Origin: DATLED01 sp963750255
Lineage (GTDB): Bacteria; Actinomycetota; Acidimicrobiia; Acidimicrobiales; CADCTF01
Length of the DNA: 64,000 nt
Assembly: GCA_963750255.1 (NCBI GenBank)
Contig: CAVVPZ010000008.1
Location: forward strand, 186,001 to 250,000
Direction: 5' to 3'
Shown here in pieces: positions 26,358 through 37,806 of the stretch. The translations under genes were made by a program, and so were the position numbers. The notes beneath the pieces were generated by a model. That model was not told where the DNA came from. It did no database searches and saw only the letters and a program-made list of their open reading frames with translations. Each line of letters starts with the position of its first letter. Within the stretch, counting starts at the first letter, position 1.

Positions 26358-26456
26358 CTACTTCCCGGCTCGGCGCTGCCAGCGGGTCGCCTTCAGCATC
26401 TTCTTGTGCTTCTTCTTGCGCATGCGCTTGCGGCGCTTCTTGATCAAGGAACCCAT
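26358..26456 (-). CDS. ribosomal protein bS22 (32 residues)
   Basis: This is a 32-residue, extremely basic peptide (MGSLIKKRRKRMRKKKHKKM..., ending RRAGK). It matches the actinobacterial small-subunit protein bS22 (AURKAIP1/COX24-like), seen in mycobacterial 30S structures. Its TAGGGT box ends 10 nt before the ATG, so it is probably made from a leaderless mRNA. It is convergent with ispE, with 1 bp between the stops. Confidence 0.87.
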   Translation of the reverse strand: MGSLIKKRRKRMRKKKHKKMLKATRWQRRAGK

Positions 26457-26466
26457 GTCGGGCAAA

Positions 26467-26472
26467 ACCCTA
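26467..26472 (-). promoter_or_regulatory. candidate -10 box TAGGGT for bS22
   Basis: On the minus strand TAGGGT ends 10 nt before the bS22 ATG at 26456. Confidence 0.5.
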
Positions 26473-26500
26473 GTGGGAGGCCCTGAACTCGGGCCAACCG

Positions 26501-26519
26501 GAACGCGGCTGGCGCGTTC
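26501..26519. promoter_or_regulatory. 7-bp inverted repeat between bS22 and the LuxR-type gene
   Basis: GAACGCG and CGCGTTC flank GCTGG. The dyad lies in the divergent gap and may be an operator for the adjacent LuxR-type regulator or for bS22. This is inferred from symmetry alone. Confidence 0.35.
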
Positions 26520-26559
26520 GAGATCCCGGCGATTTGCGGTGTATGGGAAGCTTCGACCT

Positions 26560-29250
26560 GTGCCGCCCGCCTGGCCCCTCGTCGGACGTGACGACGAGCT
26601 CGCGCTGATCGCTCTCGCCCTCGGCCGGCGTGAGGGCGGCGCCTCGCTCGTGCTGGCCGGACCGGCGGGCGTAGGCAAGACCCGGCTGGCATCGGAGGCA
26701 TTGGCGGCCGCCGATACGGCAGGGGCCCCGACCGCTCGGGTGGTGGCGAGCAGGGCGGCATCCACGATCCCTCTTGGAGCGCTCGCCCCGCTGCTCCCCG
26801 AGGACGACGCGCCGCCCGAGAGCCGGCTCGGACTGTTGCGCCAGGCGGCGCGGGCCCTGGCTGCTCGCGGGGCGCCCGACCGCGGTCCACTGGTACTTGC
26901 CGTCGACGACGCTCATCTGCTCGACGACACGTCGGCCACTCTCGTGCATCAACTTGCTGTCGAGGGAACGGTGCGCCTGCTCCTGACAGTGCGGACCGGT
27001 GAGCCTGTCCCCGACCCGGTCGCTCTTCTGTGGAAGGACGGTCTTGCCGAGCGGCTCGAACTCTCGCGCCTGCTCCGCGACGAGGTCGACCAACTCGCGG
27101 TCGAGGCCCTCGGCGGGCCGGTGGACGGCGGGTTGCTCGAACACCTCTGGCGCTCGTCGGAGGGCAACCCCCTCTTTCTTCGAGAGTTGATCGCCGGGGG
27201 CGTCGAGTCGGGATCGGTGCGTCAGGAGGGCAACCTCTGGCGTCAGGTCCGCGATCTCGCCGCCGCGCCTCGCCTCGTCGAGTTGGTCGAGGCTCGGTTG
27301 GCGGGCATGGCCGATGCTCAGCGCCAGGCGGTCGACCTCCTGGCCATGGCCGAGACCCTCGGGCTGGCCACGCTCGAGGCCGAAGTCGGCGCCGACGTGG
27401 TCGAGGACCTCGAGCGTCGGGGCGTCCTCACGGTCGCCAGCGACGGGGCGAGACGGCCGGCTCGCTTGTCGCACCCGCTCTATGGCGAAGTCCGCCGCCA
27501 GGAGATGCCCGCCGTGAGGGCCCGGGCCGTGCAGCGCCGGCTGGCCGCGATCATCGAGTCTGCGGGGATGCGACGCCGCGACGATGTCCTCCGCGTCGCC
27601 ATCCTGCGACTCGACGCCGACGGATCGGCCGACCCGGTGTTGTTGGCCGAGGCGGCGAGGCTCGCCTGGTACACCTACGACATGGCGCTCGAGGAGCGGC
27701 TCTCGCGGGCGGCGGTGGCGGCCAAGGCCGGGATACCGTCGGTCCTGTTGTTGGCCGAGGTGCTGCGGTGGGCGGGGCGCCACGACGACGTCGAGCAGCT
27801 CCTCTCGGGCCTCGGCGACGACGTGATGCTCTCCGACGCCGACCGGGCGGTCGTGGCCATCGCCCGCTCCGAGGTGTTGCATCGCGGGCTCGATCGGTTC
27901 GCCGACGCCCGGGCCGTGCTCGAAGCGGAGCGGGACCTGGTCACCGACCCGGCGTGGCGCGACGAGCTCGAAGCCCAATGGGGCAGCCTTCACGTGTACG
28001 CCGGCGACCTTGACGTCGCCCTCGCCGTACTCGAGCCGCTCTTCGACCGCTCGGCCGGACGCGTGCAGGTGGCGGCAGGAGCAACGGCCGTGCCTGCGCT
28101 GTCGCTCGCCGGCCGGGTCGATCGCGCCCTCGAGGTCGCCGACCGGGCCATGGTGGTTGCGCTCGAGGTGGGACGCCAGCCCTCGATGGTCGACCCGGCC
28201 GTGTTCATGGTGGGCCGCTGCCTGGCCCTGGCCTACGCCGGAAGGCTCGACGAGGCGCTCCCGTCGGCCCAACTCGGCTACCAGTGGTCGGTCTCGACCG
28301 CCGTGCCCGCCGGCCGGGCCTGGTTCGCCATGATCCTCGGGCTCGTCGAGATCCAGCGCGGGGCGGTGGCCACCGCAGCGCGTTACTTCGAGGAGGGGGC
28401 GCTCGCCTTCCGAGACATCCACGACGGCGCCAACGAGCGGTGGTGCCTCACTGGGATGGCCCGTTCGCTCGGACTCCGGCGCGAGGTGGCCAAGGCCGAG
28501 CAGACCCTCGCCCAAGTGGCGGTGACGGGACCCCGTTCGGTCGGACTGATGGACGTCGAACAGGAGCGCGCCGCCGTGGTGGTCTCGCTGGCATCGGGAG
28601 GGCCTGGGGGTCTCTCCGAGGCGGCCTCCCGGCTCCTGGCCGCCGCCGCTCAGGCGCAGTCACTCGGACAGCACGCCCTCGAGGCGTTGGCGCTCCACGA
28701 CATCGTCCGGATCTCTCGTCCTGGCCGGGTGCCGCACGAGGTCATCGTCCGCCTCGATGCGCTCGGCGACACCATGCAGGGTCCGACGTCGCCGATCCTG
28801 CGCGACCACGCCCGCGCCCTGCAAGGCACCGACGTCGAAGGGTTGCTCGCCGTCGCCGACCGGTTCGAGGCCCATGGTTCACTGCTGCACGCTGCCGATG
28901 CCGCCGCCCAGGCAGCGACCGCCGCGCCGACAGGGCGGGGCGAGGCGGCCGCTCGCCGCCGTGCCGGGGCTCTCATCGCGCAATGCGAGGGTGCGGTGAC
29001 GCCGGCGATCGCCGCCCTCGAGCCGGCCGAAGGTGGCGGGATGACGCTCACGCGGCGCGAACTCGAGGTGTGCCGGCTGGCCGCCAGCGGCCTCACCAGC
29101 CGAGAGATCGCCGATCGGCTCTTCGTGTCGGTGCGGACGGTCGACAATCAGCTCCAGCGGGCCTACGCCAAGCTCGGCATCGGCAGTCGGGCCGAGTTGA
29201 CCGACGTCCTCGACGCCGGGCCCGCCAGCGGGTTCGTGAGGGCAAAATGA
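26560..29250 (+). CDS. large ATP-binding LuxR-family regulator (LAL type)
   Basis: This is an approximately 896-residue regulator. The N terminus has a P-loop (GPAGVGKTRLA near residue 35) and Walker B (LAVDDAHLLDD), then an AAA/STAND-like module. A middle of about 450 residues is rich in Ala/Leu helical repeats, resembling TPRs. The C-terminal LuxR helix-turn-helix reads TRRELEVCRLAASGLTSREI, then RTVDNQLQRAYAKLGI. LAL regulators sense an inducer through the helical part and activate nearby operons. The GTG at 26560 (VPPAWPLVGRDDE) fits the family start; an in-frame ATG at 26455 would add a low-complexity leader. The target is unknown. Confidence 0.88.
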   Translation: MPPAWPLVGRDDELALIALALGRREGGASLVLAGPAGVGKTRLASEALAAADTAGAPTARVVASRAASTIPLGALAPLLPEDDAPPESRLGLLRQAARALAARGAPDRGPLVLAVDDAHLLDDTSATLVHQLAVEGTVRLLLTVRTGEPVPDPVALLWKDGLAERLELSRLLRDEVDQLAVEALGGPVDGGLLEHLWRSSEGNPLFLRELIAGGVESGSVRQEGNLWRQVRDLAAAPRLVELVEARLAGMADAQRQAVDLLAMAETLGLATLEAEVGADVVEDLERRGVLTVASDGARRPARLSHPLYGEVRRQEMPAVRARAVQRRLAAIIESAGMRRRDDVLRVAILRLDADGSADPVLLAEAARLAWYTYDMALEERLSRAAVAAKAGIPSVLLLAEVLRWAGRHDDVEQLLSGLGDDVMLSDADRAVVAIARSEVLHRGLDRFADARAVLEAERDLVTDPAWRDELEAQWGSLHVYAGDLDVALAVLEPLFDRSAGRVQVAAGATAVPALSLAGRVDRALEVADRAMVVALEVGRQPSMVDPAVFMVGRCLALAYAGRLDEALPSAQLGYQWSVSTAVPAGRAWFAMILGLVEIQRGAVATAARYFEEGALAFRDIHDGANERWCLTGMARSLGLRREVAKAEQTLAQVAVTGPRSVGLMDVEQERAAVVVSLASGGPGGLSEAASRLLAAAAQAQSLGQHALEALALHDIVRISRPGRVPHEVIVRLDALGDTMQGPTSPILRDHARALQGTDVEGLLAVADRFEAHGSLLHAADAAAQAATAAPTGRGEAAARRRAGALIAQCEGAVTPAIAALEPAEGGGMTLTRRELEVCRLAASGLTSREIADRLFVSVRTVDNQLQRAYAKLGIGSRAELTDVLDAGPASGFVRAK

Positions 29251-29265
29251 GTAGTTGGTACTCAT
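29247..29265. repeat. 7-bp inverted repeat at the LuxR-type stop codon
   Basis: ATGAGTA and TACTCAT flank GTTGG and span the TGA stop. It is relatively AT-rich for this region and could be a small operator or hairpin. Confidence 0.3.
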
Positions 29266-29328
29266 GACCAGCCGCAGGGCTATCACGCACAATGAGGACG
29301 TCGCCACCCGGCGGGGGGTGACGGCAAA

Positions 29329-29350
29329 GCGATCGTCGGCGGACGATCGC
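29329..29350 (+). terminator. perfect 9-bp hairpin, first of a tandem pair
   Basis: GCGATCGTC and GACGATCGC close a GGCG tetraloop. There is no T-tract, as is common for actinobacterial terminators. It lies about 80 bp after the LuxR-type gene. Confidence 0.55.
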
Positions 29351-29351
29351 A

Positions 29352-29394
29352 GATGCCGGCGGGCACGGCCGCTCCTCACGGAGCGGCCGGCATC
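29352..29394 (+). terminator. 10-bp GC-rich hairpin, second of the pair
   Basis: CGGCCGCTCC (29366-29375) pairs with GGAGCGGCCG (29380-29389) around TCAC. A further 5 bp (GATGC/GCATC) pair across a 9-nt bulge. With the preceding hairpin it insulates tRNA-Gln from upstream transcription. Confidence 0.6.
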
Positions 29395-29421
29395 GCGCCG
29401 GAGCCCCGCGCTCCGAGGCCA

Positions 29422-29427
29422 TACGAT
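29422..29427 (+). promoter_or_regulatory. candidate -10 box TACGAT for tRNA-Gln
   Basis: TACGAT ends 9 nt before the first base of the mature tRNA. No clear -35 hexamer is seen. Confidence 0.4.
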
Positions 29428-29436
29428 GACCCCGAT

Positions 29437-29508
29437 TCCGGGGTGGTGTAATTGGCAGCACCGGTCCCTTTGGAGGATCTTGTCAAGGTTCGAGTCCTTG
29501 CCCCGGAG
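29437..29508 (+). tRNA. tRNA-Gln (anticodon TTG)
   Basis: The cloverleaf was folded by eye. The acceptor TCCGGGG pairs fully with CCCCGGA (29501-29507). The D stem is GTGT/GCAC, and the anticodon stem GGTCC/GGATC (one G-T) encloses the loop CTTTGGA with anticodon TTG. The T stem CAAGG/CCTTG encloses TTCGAGT. The discriminator is G. CCA is not encoded, so it must be added after transcription. Confidence 0.95.
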
Positions 29509-29571
29509 CCCTGCGTCGACCACGTCGACAACCCGCTCGTCCTGAGGTCGCGTCGCGGGTAGACAGGTGCC

Positions 29572-30681
29572 ATGCCTCACCGTCCGTTGTCGGCCATCGT
29601 CCTCGCCGCCGGGGAGGGCACCAGGATGCGGTCGTCGCGACCCAAGCCGCTGCACTTCCTGTGCGGTCGGGCCATGGTCCTGCATGTGGTCGACGCGCTC
29701 GCCGAGTTGCCACTCGATCGGGCCGTGATCGTCGTTGGTCACGGCGCCGAACGGGTCACCAAGACCCTCAGCGACCAGGCCCCCGACGGCCTGCCCATCG
29801 AGTTCGTCGAGCAGCACGTGCAGCGAGGCACCGGCGACGCCGTCGCCGTGGCGCTCACGGCGTTCGTCGACGAGGGCGAGGATGTCGACGACGACGACGG
29901 CGACCTCATCGTCGTCCCCGGCGACACGCCGCTGCTGCGCCCCAACACCCTCGCCGCGCTCGTCAGCGCCCACCGCCAGAGCGATGCGGCCGCCACCTTG
30001 TTGACCGCCGTCCTCGACGATCCCACCGGGTACGGGCGGGTGGTGCGAGGCAAGGACGAGCGGGTCCGCCGGATCGTCGAACACAAAGATGCCGACGACG
30101 ACGAGCGAGAGATCGACGAGGTCTGCACGTCGATCTACTGCTTCCGGCGCAGTGTGCTGGCGCCGGCGCTGCGGCGGCTCACGCCCGACAACGCCCAGGG
30201 CGAGTACTACCTGACCGATGTGATCGGCGTCCTCCACGACGCCGGGTACAACGTGGTGTCGATGGTGGCCGCTGATCCGATGGAGACAGCCGGTATCAAC
30301 GACCGGGCCCAGTTGGCCGTGGCCGAATCCGAGTTGCGGGATCGCACCAACGACCGATGGATGCGTGCCGGGGTGACCATGCTCGACCCCGAGCGCACCT
30401 ACATCGACGCGACAGTGCGGTTGGCTTCCGACGTCACCTTGTTCCCCGGCACTGTTCTGCAGGGCCGCACCGTGGTCGAGGAGGGCGCCGAGGTGGGTCC
30501 AGACACCCGCCTCGTGGATTGCACCGTGGGCCGCGGTGCCGTCGTCGAACAGACCGTCGGCCGACTCGCCGAGATCGGGGCCGGGGCCGTCGTGGGACCG
30601 TTCGCCAGCCTGGCCAAGGGGAGCCGGGTGGCGCCCGGTGTCGTCACCGGGCCATTCTTCGCAGGCGAGAGTGAGGAGTAG
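29572..30681 (+). CDS. glmU: GlmU uridylyltransferase with a truncated acetyltransferase domain
   Basis: This 369-residue protein opens with a full nucleotidyltransferase domain: LAAGEGTRMRSSRPKPLH, VEQHVQRGTGDAV, VPGDTPLL, GYGRVVRG, and the acceptor loop NAQGEYYLTDVI. The left-handed beta-helix that follows has only about four coils (ITYIDATV-type, GPDTRLVDCTVG, VGPFASLAKGS) and then stops. Bifunctional GlmU is about 450-480 residues and has the acetyl-transfer His and an NYDG segment; both are absent here. The stop lies 3 nt before prs and no break is seen, so the short form looks natural. Acetylation of glucosamine-1-phosphate must then come from another enzyme, or this is a stand-alone UTP sugar transferase. 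Confidence 0.85.
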   Translation: MPHRPLSAIVLAAGEGTRMRSSRPKPLHFLCGRAMVLHVVDALAELPLDRAVIVVGHGAERVTKTLSDQAPDGLPIEFVEQHVQRGTGDAVAVALTAFVDEGEDVDDDDGDLIVVPGDTPLLRPNTLAALVSAHRQSDAAATLLTAVLDDPTGYGRVVRGKDERVRRIVEHKDADDDEREIDEVCTSIYCFRRSVLAPALRRLTPDNAQGEYYLTDVIGVLHDAGYNVVSMVAADPMETAGINDRAQLAVAESELRDRTNDRWMRAGVTMLDPERTYIDATVRLASDVTLFPGTVLQGRTVVEEGAEVGPDTRLVDCTVGRGAVVEQTVGRLAEIGAGAVVGPFASLAKGSRVAPGVVTGPFFAGESEE

Positions 30682-30684
30682 GTC

Positions 30685-31659
30685 GTGGACCTGGTGACCA
30701 AGAAGCACTTGCAGCTCTACGGAGGCCGCTCCCACCCGGAGCTGGCCGCCGAAGTGGCCGCCAGCCTCGGCGTCGAACTCGGCGACCCATCGTTGGTCGA
30801 CTTTCCCAACACCGAGATCCGGGCCACCTTCGGCGAGTCGATCCGTGGCGCCGACGTGTTCATCCTCCAGAGCCACGCCGCCCCGGTCAACGAGGCACTC
30901 ATGGAGCAGGCGATCATGCTCGACGCCGCCAAGCGGGCCTCGGCCAAGCGCATCACGGCCGTCTGCCCCTACTACGGCTACGGCCGCCAGGATCGCAAGG
31001 CCAAGGGCCGCGAGCCGATTACGGCCAAGCTCGTGGCCGACATCCTCACCGCTGCCGGCGCCGACCGAATCGTGAGCGTCGACCTGCACTCGGGGCAGAT
31101 CCAGGGCTTTTTCGACGGGCCGTTCGATCACCTCTCGGCCGCCCCGGTGCTCGAGGACTTCATCCGCACCCAGATGGGCGACGACGAGTTCGTGGTCGTC
31201 GCGCCCGATCAGGGCCGAACCAAGGTCGCCGACCGCTACGCCGAGCACTTCGGCATGGACATGGCCAGTGTTTTCAAGCGCCGGGCCAAGGACAAGGTCG
31301 CCGTCGTCGAGGCGGTGGGCGTCATGGGTGACGTCGAGGGGCGCCGCTGCGTCCTCGTCGACGACATGATCGACACCGCCGGCACGATCTGCGCCGCAGC
31401 CGACATCCTCATGGACAACGGCGCCATCGACGTGTGGTGCATTGCCACCCATGGGGTCCTCTCCGGCCCCGCCATCGATCGCCTCAAGAATTCGAAGCTG
31501 TCGAAGGTGGCGGTGACCAACACGTTGCCGATCGGCACCGAGAAGCAGTTCGACAAGCTCGAGATTCTCTCGGTCGCCCCATTGATCGCCAACGCCATTC
31601 GGGCCGTGTTCGAGGACTCTTCGGTCTCCGAGCTCTTCGGGGGCGAGAACCAGTTCTGA
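30685..31659 (+). CDS. prs: ribose-phosphate pyrophosphokinase
   Basis: Prs makes PRPP from ribose-5-phosphate and ATP for nucleotide, His and Trp synthesis. The 324-residue protein has the N-terminal FPNTEI pocket, YYGYGRQDRK with the flexible ATP region, SVDLHSGQIQGFF, and the PRPP loop VLVDDMIDTAGT near residue 222. A GTG start lies 3 nt after the glmU stop, so the two form one operon. Its placement beside glmU is common in bacteria. Confidence 0.95.
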   Translation: MDLVTKKHLQLYGGRSHPELAAEVAASLGVELGDPSLVDFPNTEIRATFGESIRGADVFILQSHAAPVNEALMEQAIMLDAAKRASAKRITAVCPYYGYGRQDRKAKGREPITAKLVADILTAAGADRIVSVDLHSGQIQGFFDGPFDHLSAAPVLEDFIRTQMGDDEFVVVAPDQGRTKVADRYAEHFGMDMASVFKRRAKDKVAVVEAVGVMGDVEGRRCVLVDDMIDTAGTICAAADILMDNGAIDVWCIATHGVLSGPAIDRLKNSKLSKVAVTNTLPIGTEKQFDKLEILSVAPLIANAIRAVFEDSSVSELFGGENQF

Positions 31660-31662
31660 CCT

Positions 31663-31674
31663 GCCCAGCTGGGC
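31663..31674. terminator. 12-bp perfect palindrome just after prs
   Basis: GCCCAGCTGGGC begins 3 nt after the prs stop. It could form a short hairpin terminator; with no loop and no T-tract the case is weak. Confidence 0.3.
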
Positions 31675-31694
31675 GCGAGCGTCCTCCCGGCGTC

Positions 31695-31700
31695 TAAACT
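31695..31700 (+). promoter_or_regulatory. candidate -10 box TAAACT for rplY
   Basis: TAAACT is followed by a leader of about 40 nt containing GGAG 11 nt before the rplY ATG. This unit thus has a conventional 5' leader, unlike most in the window. Confidence 0.4.
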
Positions 31701-31746
31701 GTGCCGTCCCCCTTTTGCAGCACCGTCGTAGGAGCGCGCACCCACC

Positions 31747-32441
31747 ATGGCCGAGATCCAACTCACCGCCGAGACCGGCCGGGAAGCCGGCACCCGCTCG
31801 ACCAAGCGGCTCCGTCGCGAGGGCAAGATCCCGGCCGTCGTCTACGGCCACGGCACCGAACCCGTGTCGGTCGCCATCGACGCCCGTGAGCTGCGCCACG
31901 CCCTCAACACCGACGCCGGGGTCAACGCCTTGATGAACCTGTCGATCGACGGTGAGAACAACCTGACGATGGCCCGCGTGCTGCAGCGTCACCCCGTGCG
32001 CAACACCGTCACCACGTCGACTTCCAGGTCGTCCGCCGCGACGAGGTCATGAGCGCCGACGTCTGCTTCACGCTCGTGGGCGAGGCCAAGGAAGTCACCA
32101 ACGCCGACGGCGTCGTCGATCAGAGTGATGTTTTCGATCAACATCAACGCCACGCCGTCGGCCATTCCGGCCACGATCGAGGTCGATATCAGCGGCCTTT
32201 CGATCGGTGAGTCGATCCGTGTGGGCGACCTCAAGCTGCCGGCCGGCGTCACCACCGAGTCGATCCCGAAGAGGCGGTCGTCATCGCCCAGGGCGCACAG
32301 GTCAGCGAACTCGATCTCATCTCCGAGGCCGACGCCGAGGGTCTCGCAGGAGCTGCCGACGCCGCCGAAGCGGCCGAGGGCGAAGGCGATGGCGAGTCCG
32401 GCGGAGACGCCGAGGGCGGCGAGGCTCCCGCCGAAGGCTGA
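31747..32441 (+). CDS. rplY: 50S ribosomal protein bL25/CTC (about three frameshifts)
   Basis: This is a CTC-type L25 of about 230 residues that binds 5S rRNA. The first 90 residues are intact (IQLTAETGREAGTRSTKRLRREGKIPAVVYGHG). The C-terminal TL5 domain continues in other frames: HVDFQVVRRDEV, then IPATIEVDISGLSIGESIRVGDLKLPAGV, then EEAVVIAQ. The end is an acidic Glu/Ala tail (AEGEGDGESGGDAEGGEAP). Breaks lie near 32012, 32127 and 32268 and are taken as indel errors. Confidence 0.87.
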
Positions 32442-33028
32442 GCGCCGACTGGCTGGTCGTCGGTCTTGGCAACCCCGGGGCCGAGTACGCGCGGCACCGT
32501 CACAACGTGGGCGCCGATGTCGTCGCCCGCTGGCCTCTCGGCACAGGGGCTCGTTGGTGCTGTCCAAGCGCGAGCGGAGCCTCGGCGGCGCCGTGCAATC
32601 CGCGGCGACCAGATCGTGCTCGCCTTCCCGCAGACCTACATGAACGACTCGGGGTCAGGCCGTGCGCCTGTTGACCCGACGTCATGAGGTCGTCGATCCG
32701 AGCCGGCTCATCGTCGTGCACGACGAACTCGACCTCGCCCCTACCACCGTGCGGGTCAAGGAGGGAGGGGGCTTGGCCGGCCACAACGGCCTCCGCTCGA
32801 TCCGCGACCACCTCCACACCGACGCCTTCCTGCGGGTCAGGATCGGCATCGGCAAGCCTCCGGGAGGCAAGGAGCGGGGCGCTGACCACGTCCTGAAGAA
32901 GGTGCCGGCGCGGGAGCGCGAAGACGATGGCCGTCGCCATCGAAGAGGCTGCCGATGCCGTCGAGCTGATCGTGGCAGAGGGTTCGGCCAAGGCCATGAA
33001 CCGGTACAACCGCTCACGTGTCGAGTGA
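32438..33028 (+). CDS. pth: peptidyl-tRNA hydrolase (several frameshifts)
   Basis: Pth frees tRNA from stalled peptidyl-tRNA. Pieces in order are LVVGLGNPGAEYARHRHNVG (with the catalytic His), FPQTYMNDSG, LIVVHDELDLAPTTVRVKEG, GGLAGHNGLRSI, FLRVRIGIGKPPGG and VLKKVP, with a final helix AMNRYN. These lie in alternating frames with at least four breaks between 32525 and 32925. The best start is a CTG overlapping the rplY stop (CTGA); a GTG or ATG lost to an error is equally possible. Confidence 0.85.
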
Positions 33029-33042
33029 TACGCGACGAAGGA

Positions 33043-34324
33043 ATGGGCGTGGGCAACGAGCGACTGGACCGGTATCTCGCCGAGCTCGTCCGCCGTCGGG
33101 GGGTCCGACCTCCACCTCCGCGCCGGCGGTCCACCCTGGATACGTGTCAACGGCGCGCTCGAGACGATCGACGGCGTCGACGACCTGACGGCAGCCGAAA
33201 TCCGGTCGATCGCCGAAGGCGTCCTGCGGCCCGCGTTGGCGGCGCGGTTCGCCCAAGGCGCTGAAGTCGACTTCGCCTACACGCCGCCCGACGGCGCCGG
33301 ACGATTCCGGGGCAACGCCTATCTCCAGCGCGACACGGCCGCGCTCGTGTTTCGCACCGTGGTGGCCGAGCCCCGGTCGATCACCGCCCTCGGTCTGCCC
33401 GACACGGTCCGAACCCTGGCCGAACGGAGCCGCGGGCTGGTCTTGGTCGCTGGTCCCACCGGTTCGGGCAAGACCACGACCCTGGCGGCGATGGTCGACC
33501 ACATCAACCGCACCCGCAGCGCCCACATCGTGACCATCGAGGACCCGATCGAGGTGCTGCACACCGACGACCGCTCGACGATCAGCCAGCGCGAACTCGG
33601 GGTCGACACGACGTCGTTCGCCGTCGCCATGCGGGCGGCGCTCCGGCAGGATCCCGATGTCGTGTTGGTGGGGGAGATGCGTGATGCCGACACCGTGTCC
33701 ACGGCGTTGATGGCAGCCGAGACGGGACACCTCGTGCTTTCCACACTCCACACCACCGACGCCTCCGAGACCATCAACCGCATCGTCGAGTTCTTCCCCC
33801 TCCCCGAGCAGCGCCAGGTGCGTTTGACGCTGGCCGGCGTGTTGCGGGGGACCGTCTGCCAGCGCCTGGTACCGACGGCCGACGGGGCCGCTCGGGTGGT
33901 CGCCACCGAAATCATGGTCGTCAACGGCCGGGTGCAGTCGTGGATCGTCGACCCGACGGTTCGAGACGACGTCGCCGCCGTCATCGCCGGTGGTGACTAT
34001 GAGGGAATGCACTCCTTCGACCAGTCGATCCTCGATTTGCTCGAGCGGGGCGAGATCGACCTTCGCTCGGCCATGGCCGCCAGCACCAACCCCCACGACC
34101 TGTCCGTCGAGCTGCGACGCCGTGGGATCGTCCGGCCATCGGCGGCGACGGGCGGGGTCGGGGATGCCGATGCCGAAGCGCTCACCGAACTCGTCGACCG
34201 GTTGGCATCGGCTGAGGGTGGGCCGTTCCGGGCCCACGACGACGTTGGCGCCGGCGACGAATCCGCGCACGACGTCCTGCCCGCCGAGCGGGGCTGGTTC
34301 CGACGCCGCCGACGCCGTAACTGA
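33043..34324 (+). CDS. PilT-type twitching motility ATPase (one frameshift)
   Basis: This is a secretion-type hexameric ATPase of about 426 residues. After a break near 33101, the N-terminal GSDLHLRAGGPPWIRVNG matches PilT. The core has Walker A AGPTGSGKTTTLAAM, the Asp box EDPIEVLH, Walker B DPDVVLVGEMRD, the His box STLHTTDA, and the PilT-specific QRLVPTADG...EIM. The ATG at 33043 is preceded by GAAGGA. PilT powers pilus retraction; other pilus genes are not in the window, so a different cellular role is possible. Confidence 0.87.
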
Positions 34325-34359
34325 GCCGCGGGCCGATCGGGATGGCTAATGCCCCCCGG

Positions 34360-34365
34360 TAGCCT
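34360..34365 (+). promoter_or_regulatory. candidate -10 box TAGCCT for mfd
   Basis: TAGCCT ends 10 nt before the mfd ATG at 34376, in the 51-bp gap after the PilT gene. Confidence 0.5.
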
Positions 34366-34375
34366 GGGGTCCCCC

Positions 34376-37802
<3,427 letters not shown>

Positions 37803-37806
37803 CCCG

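Noticed and set aside
26455..26559. N-terminal extension of the LuxR-type protein from the ATG at 26455
   Set aside because: The extra 35 residues are low-complexity and overlap the bS22 start and promoter; the family begins at the VGRDDE segment, reached from the GTG at 26560.
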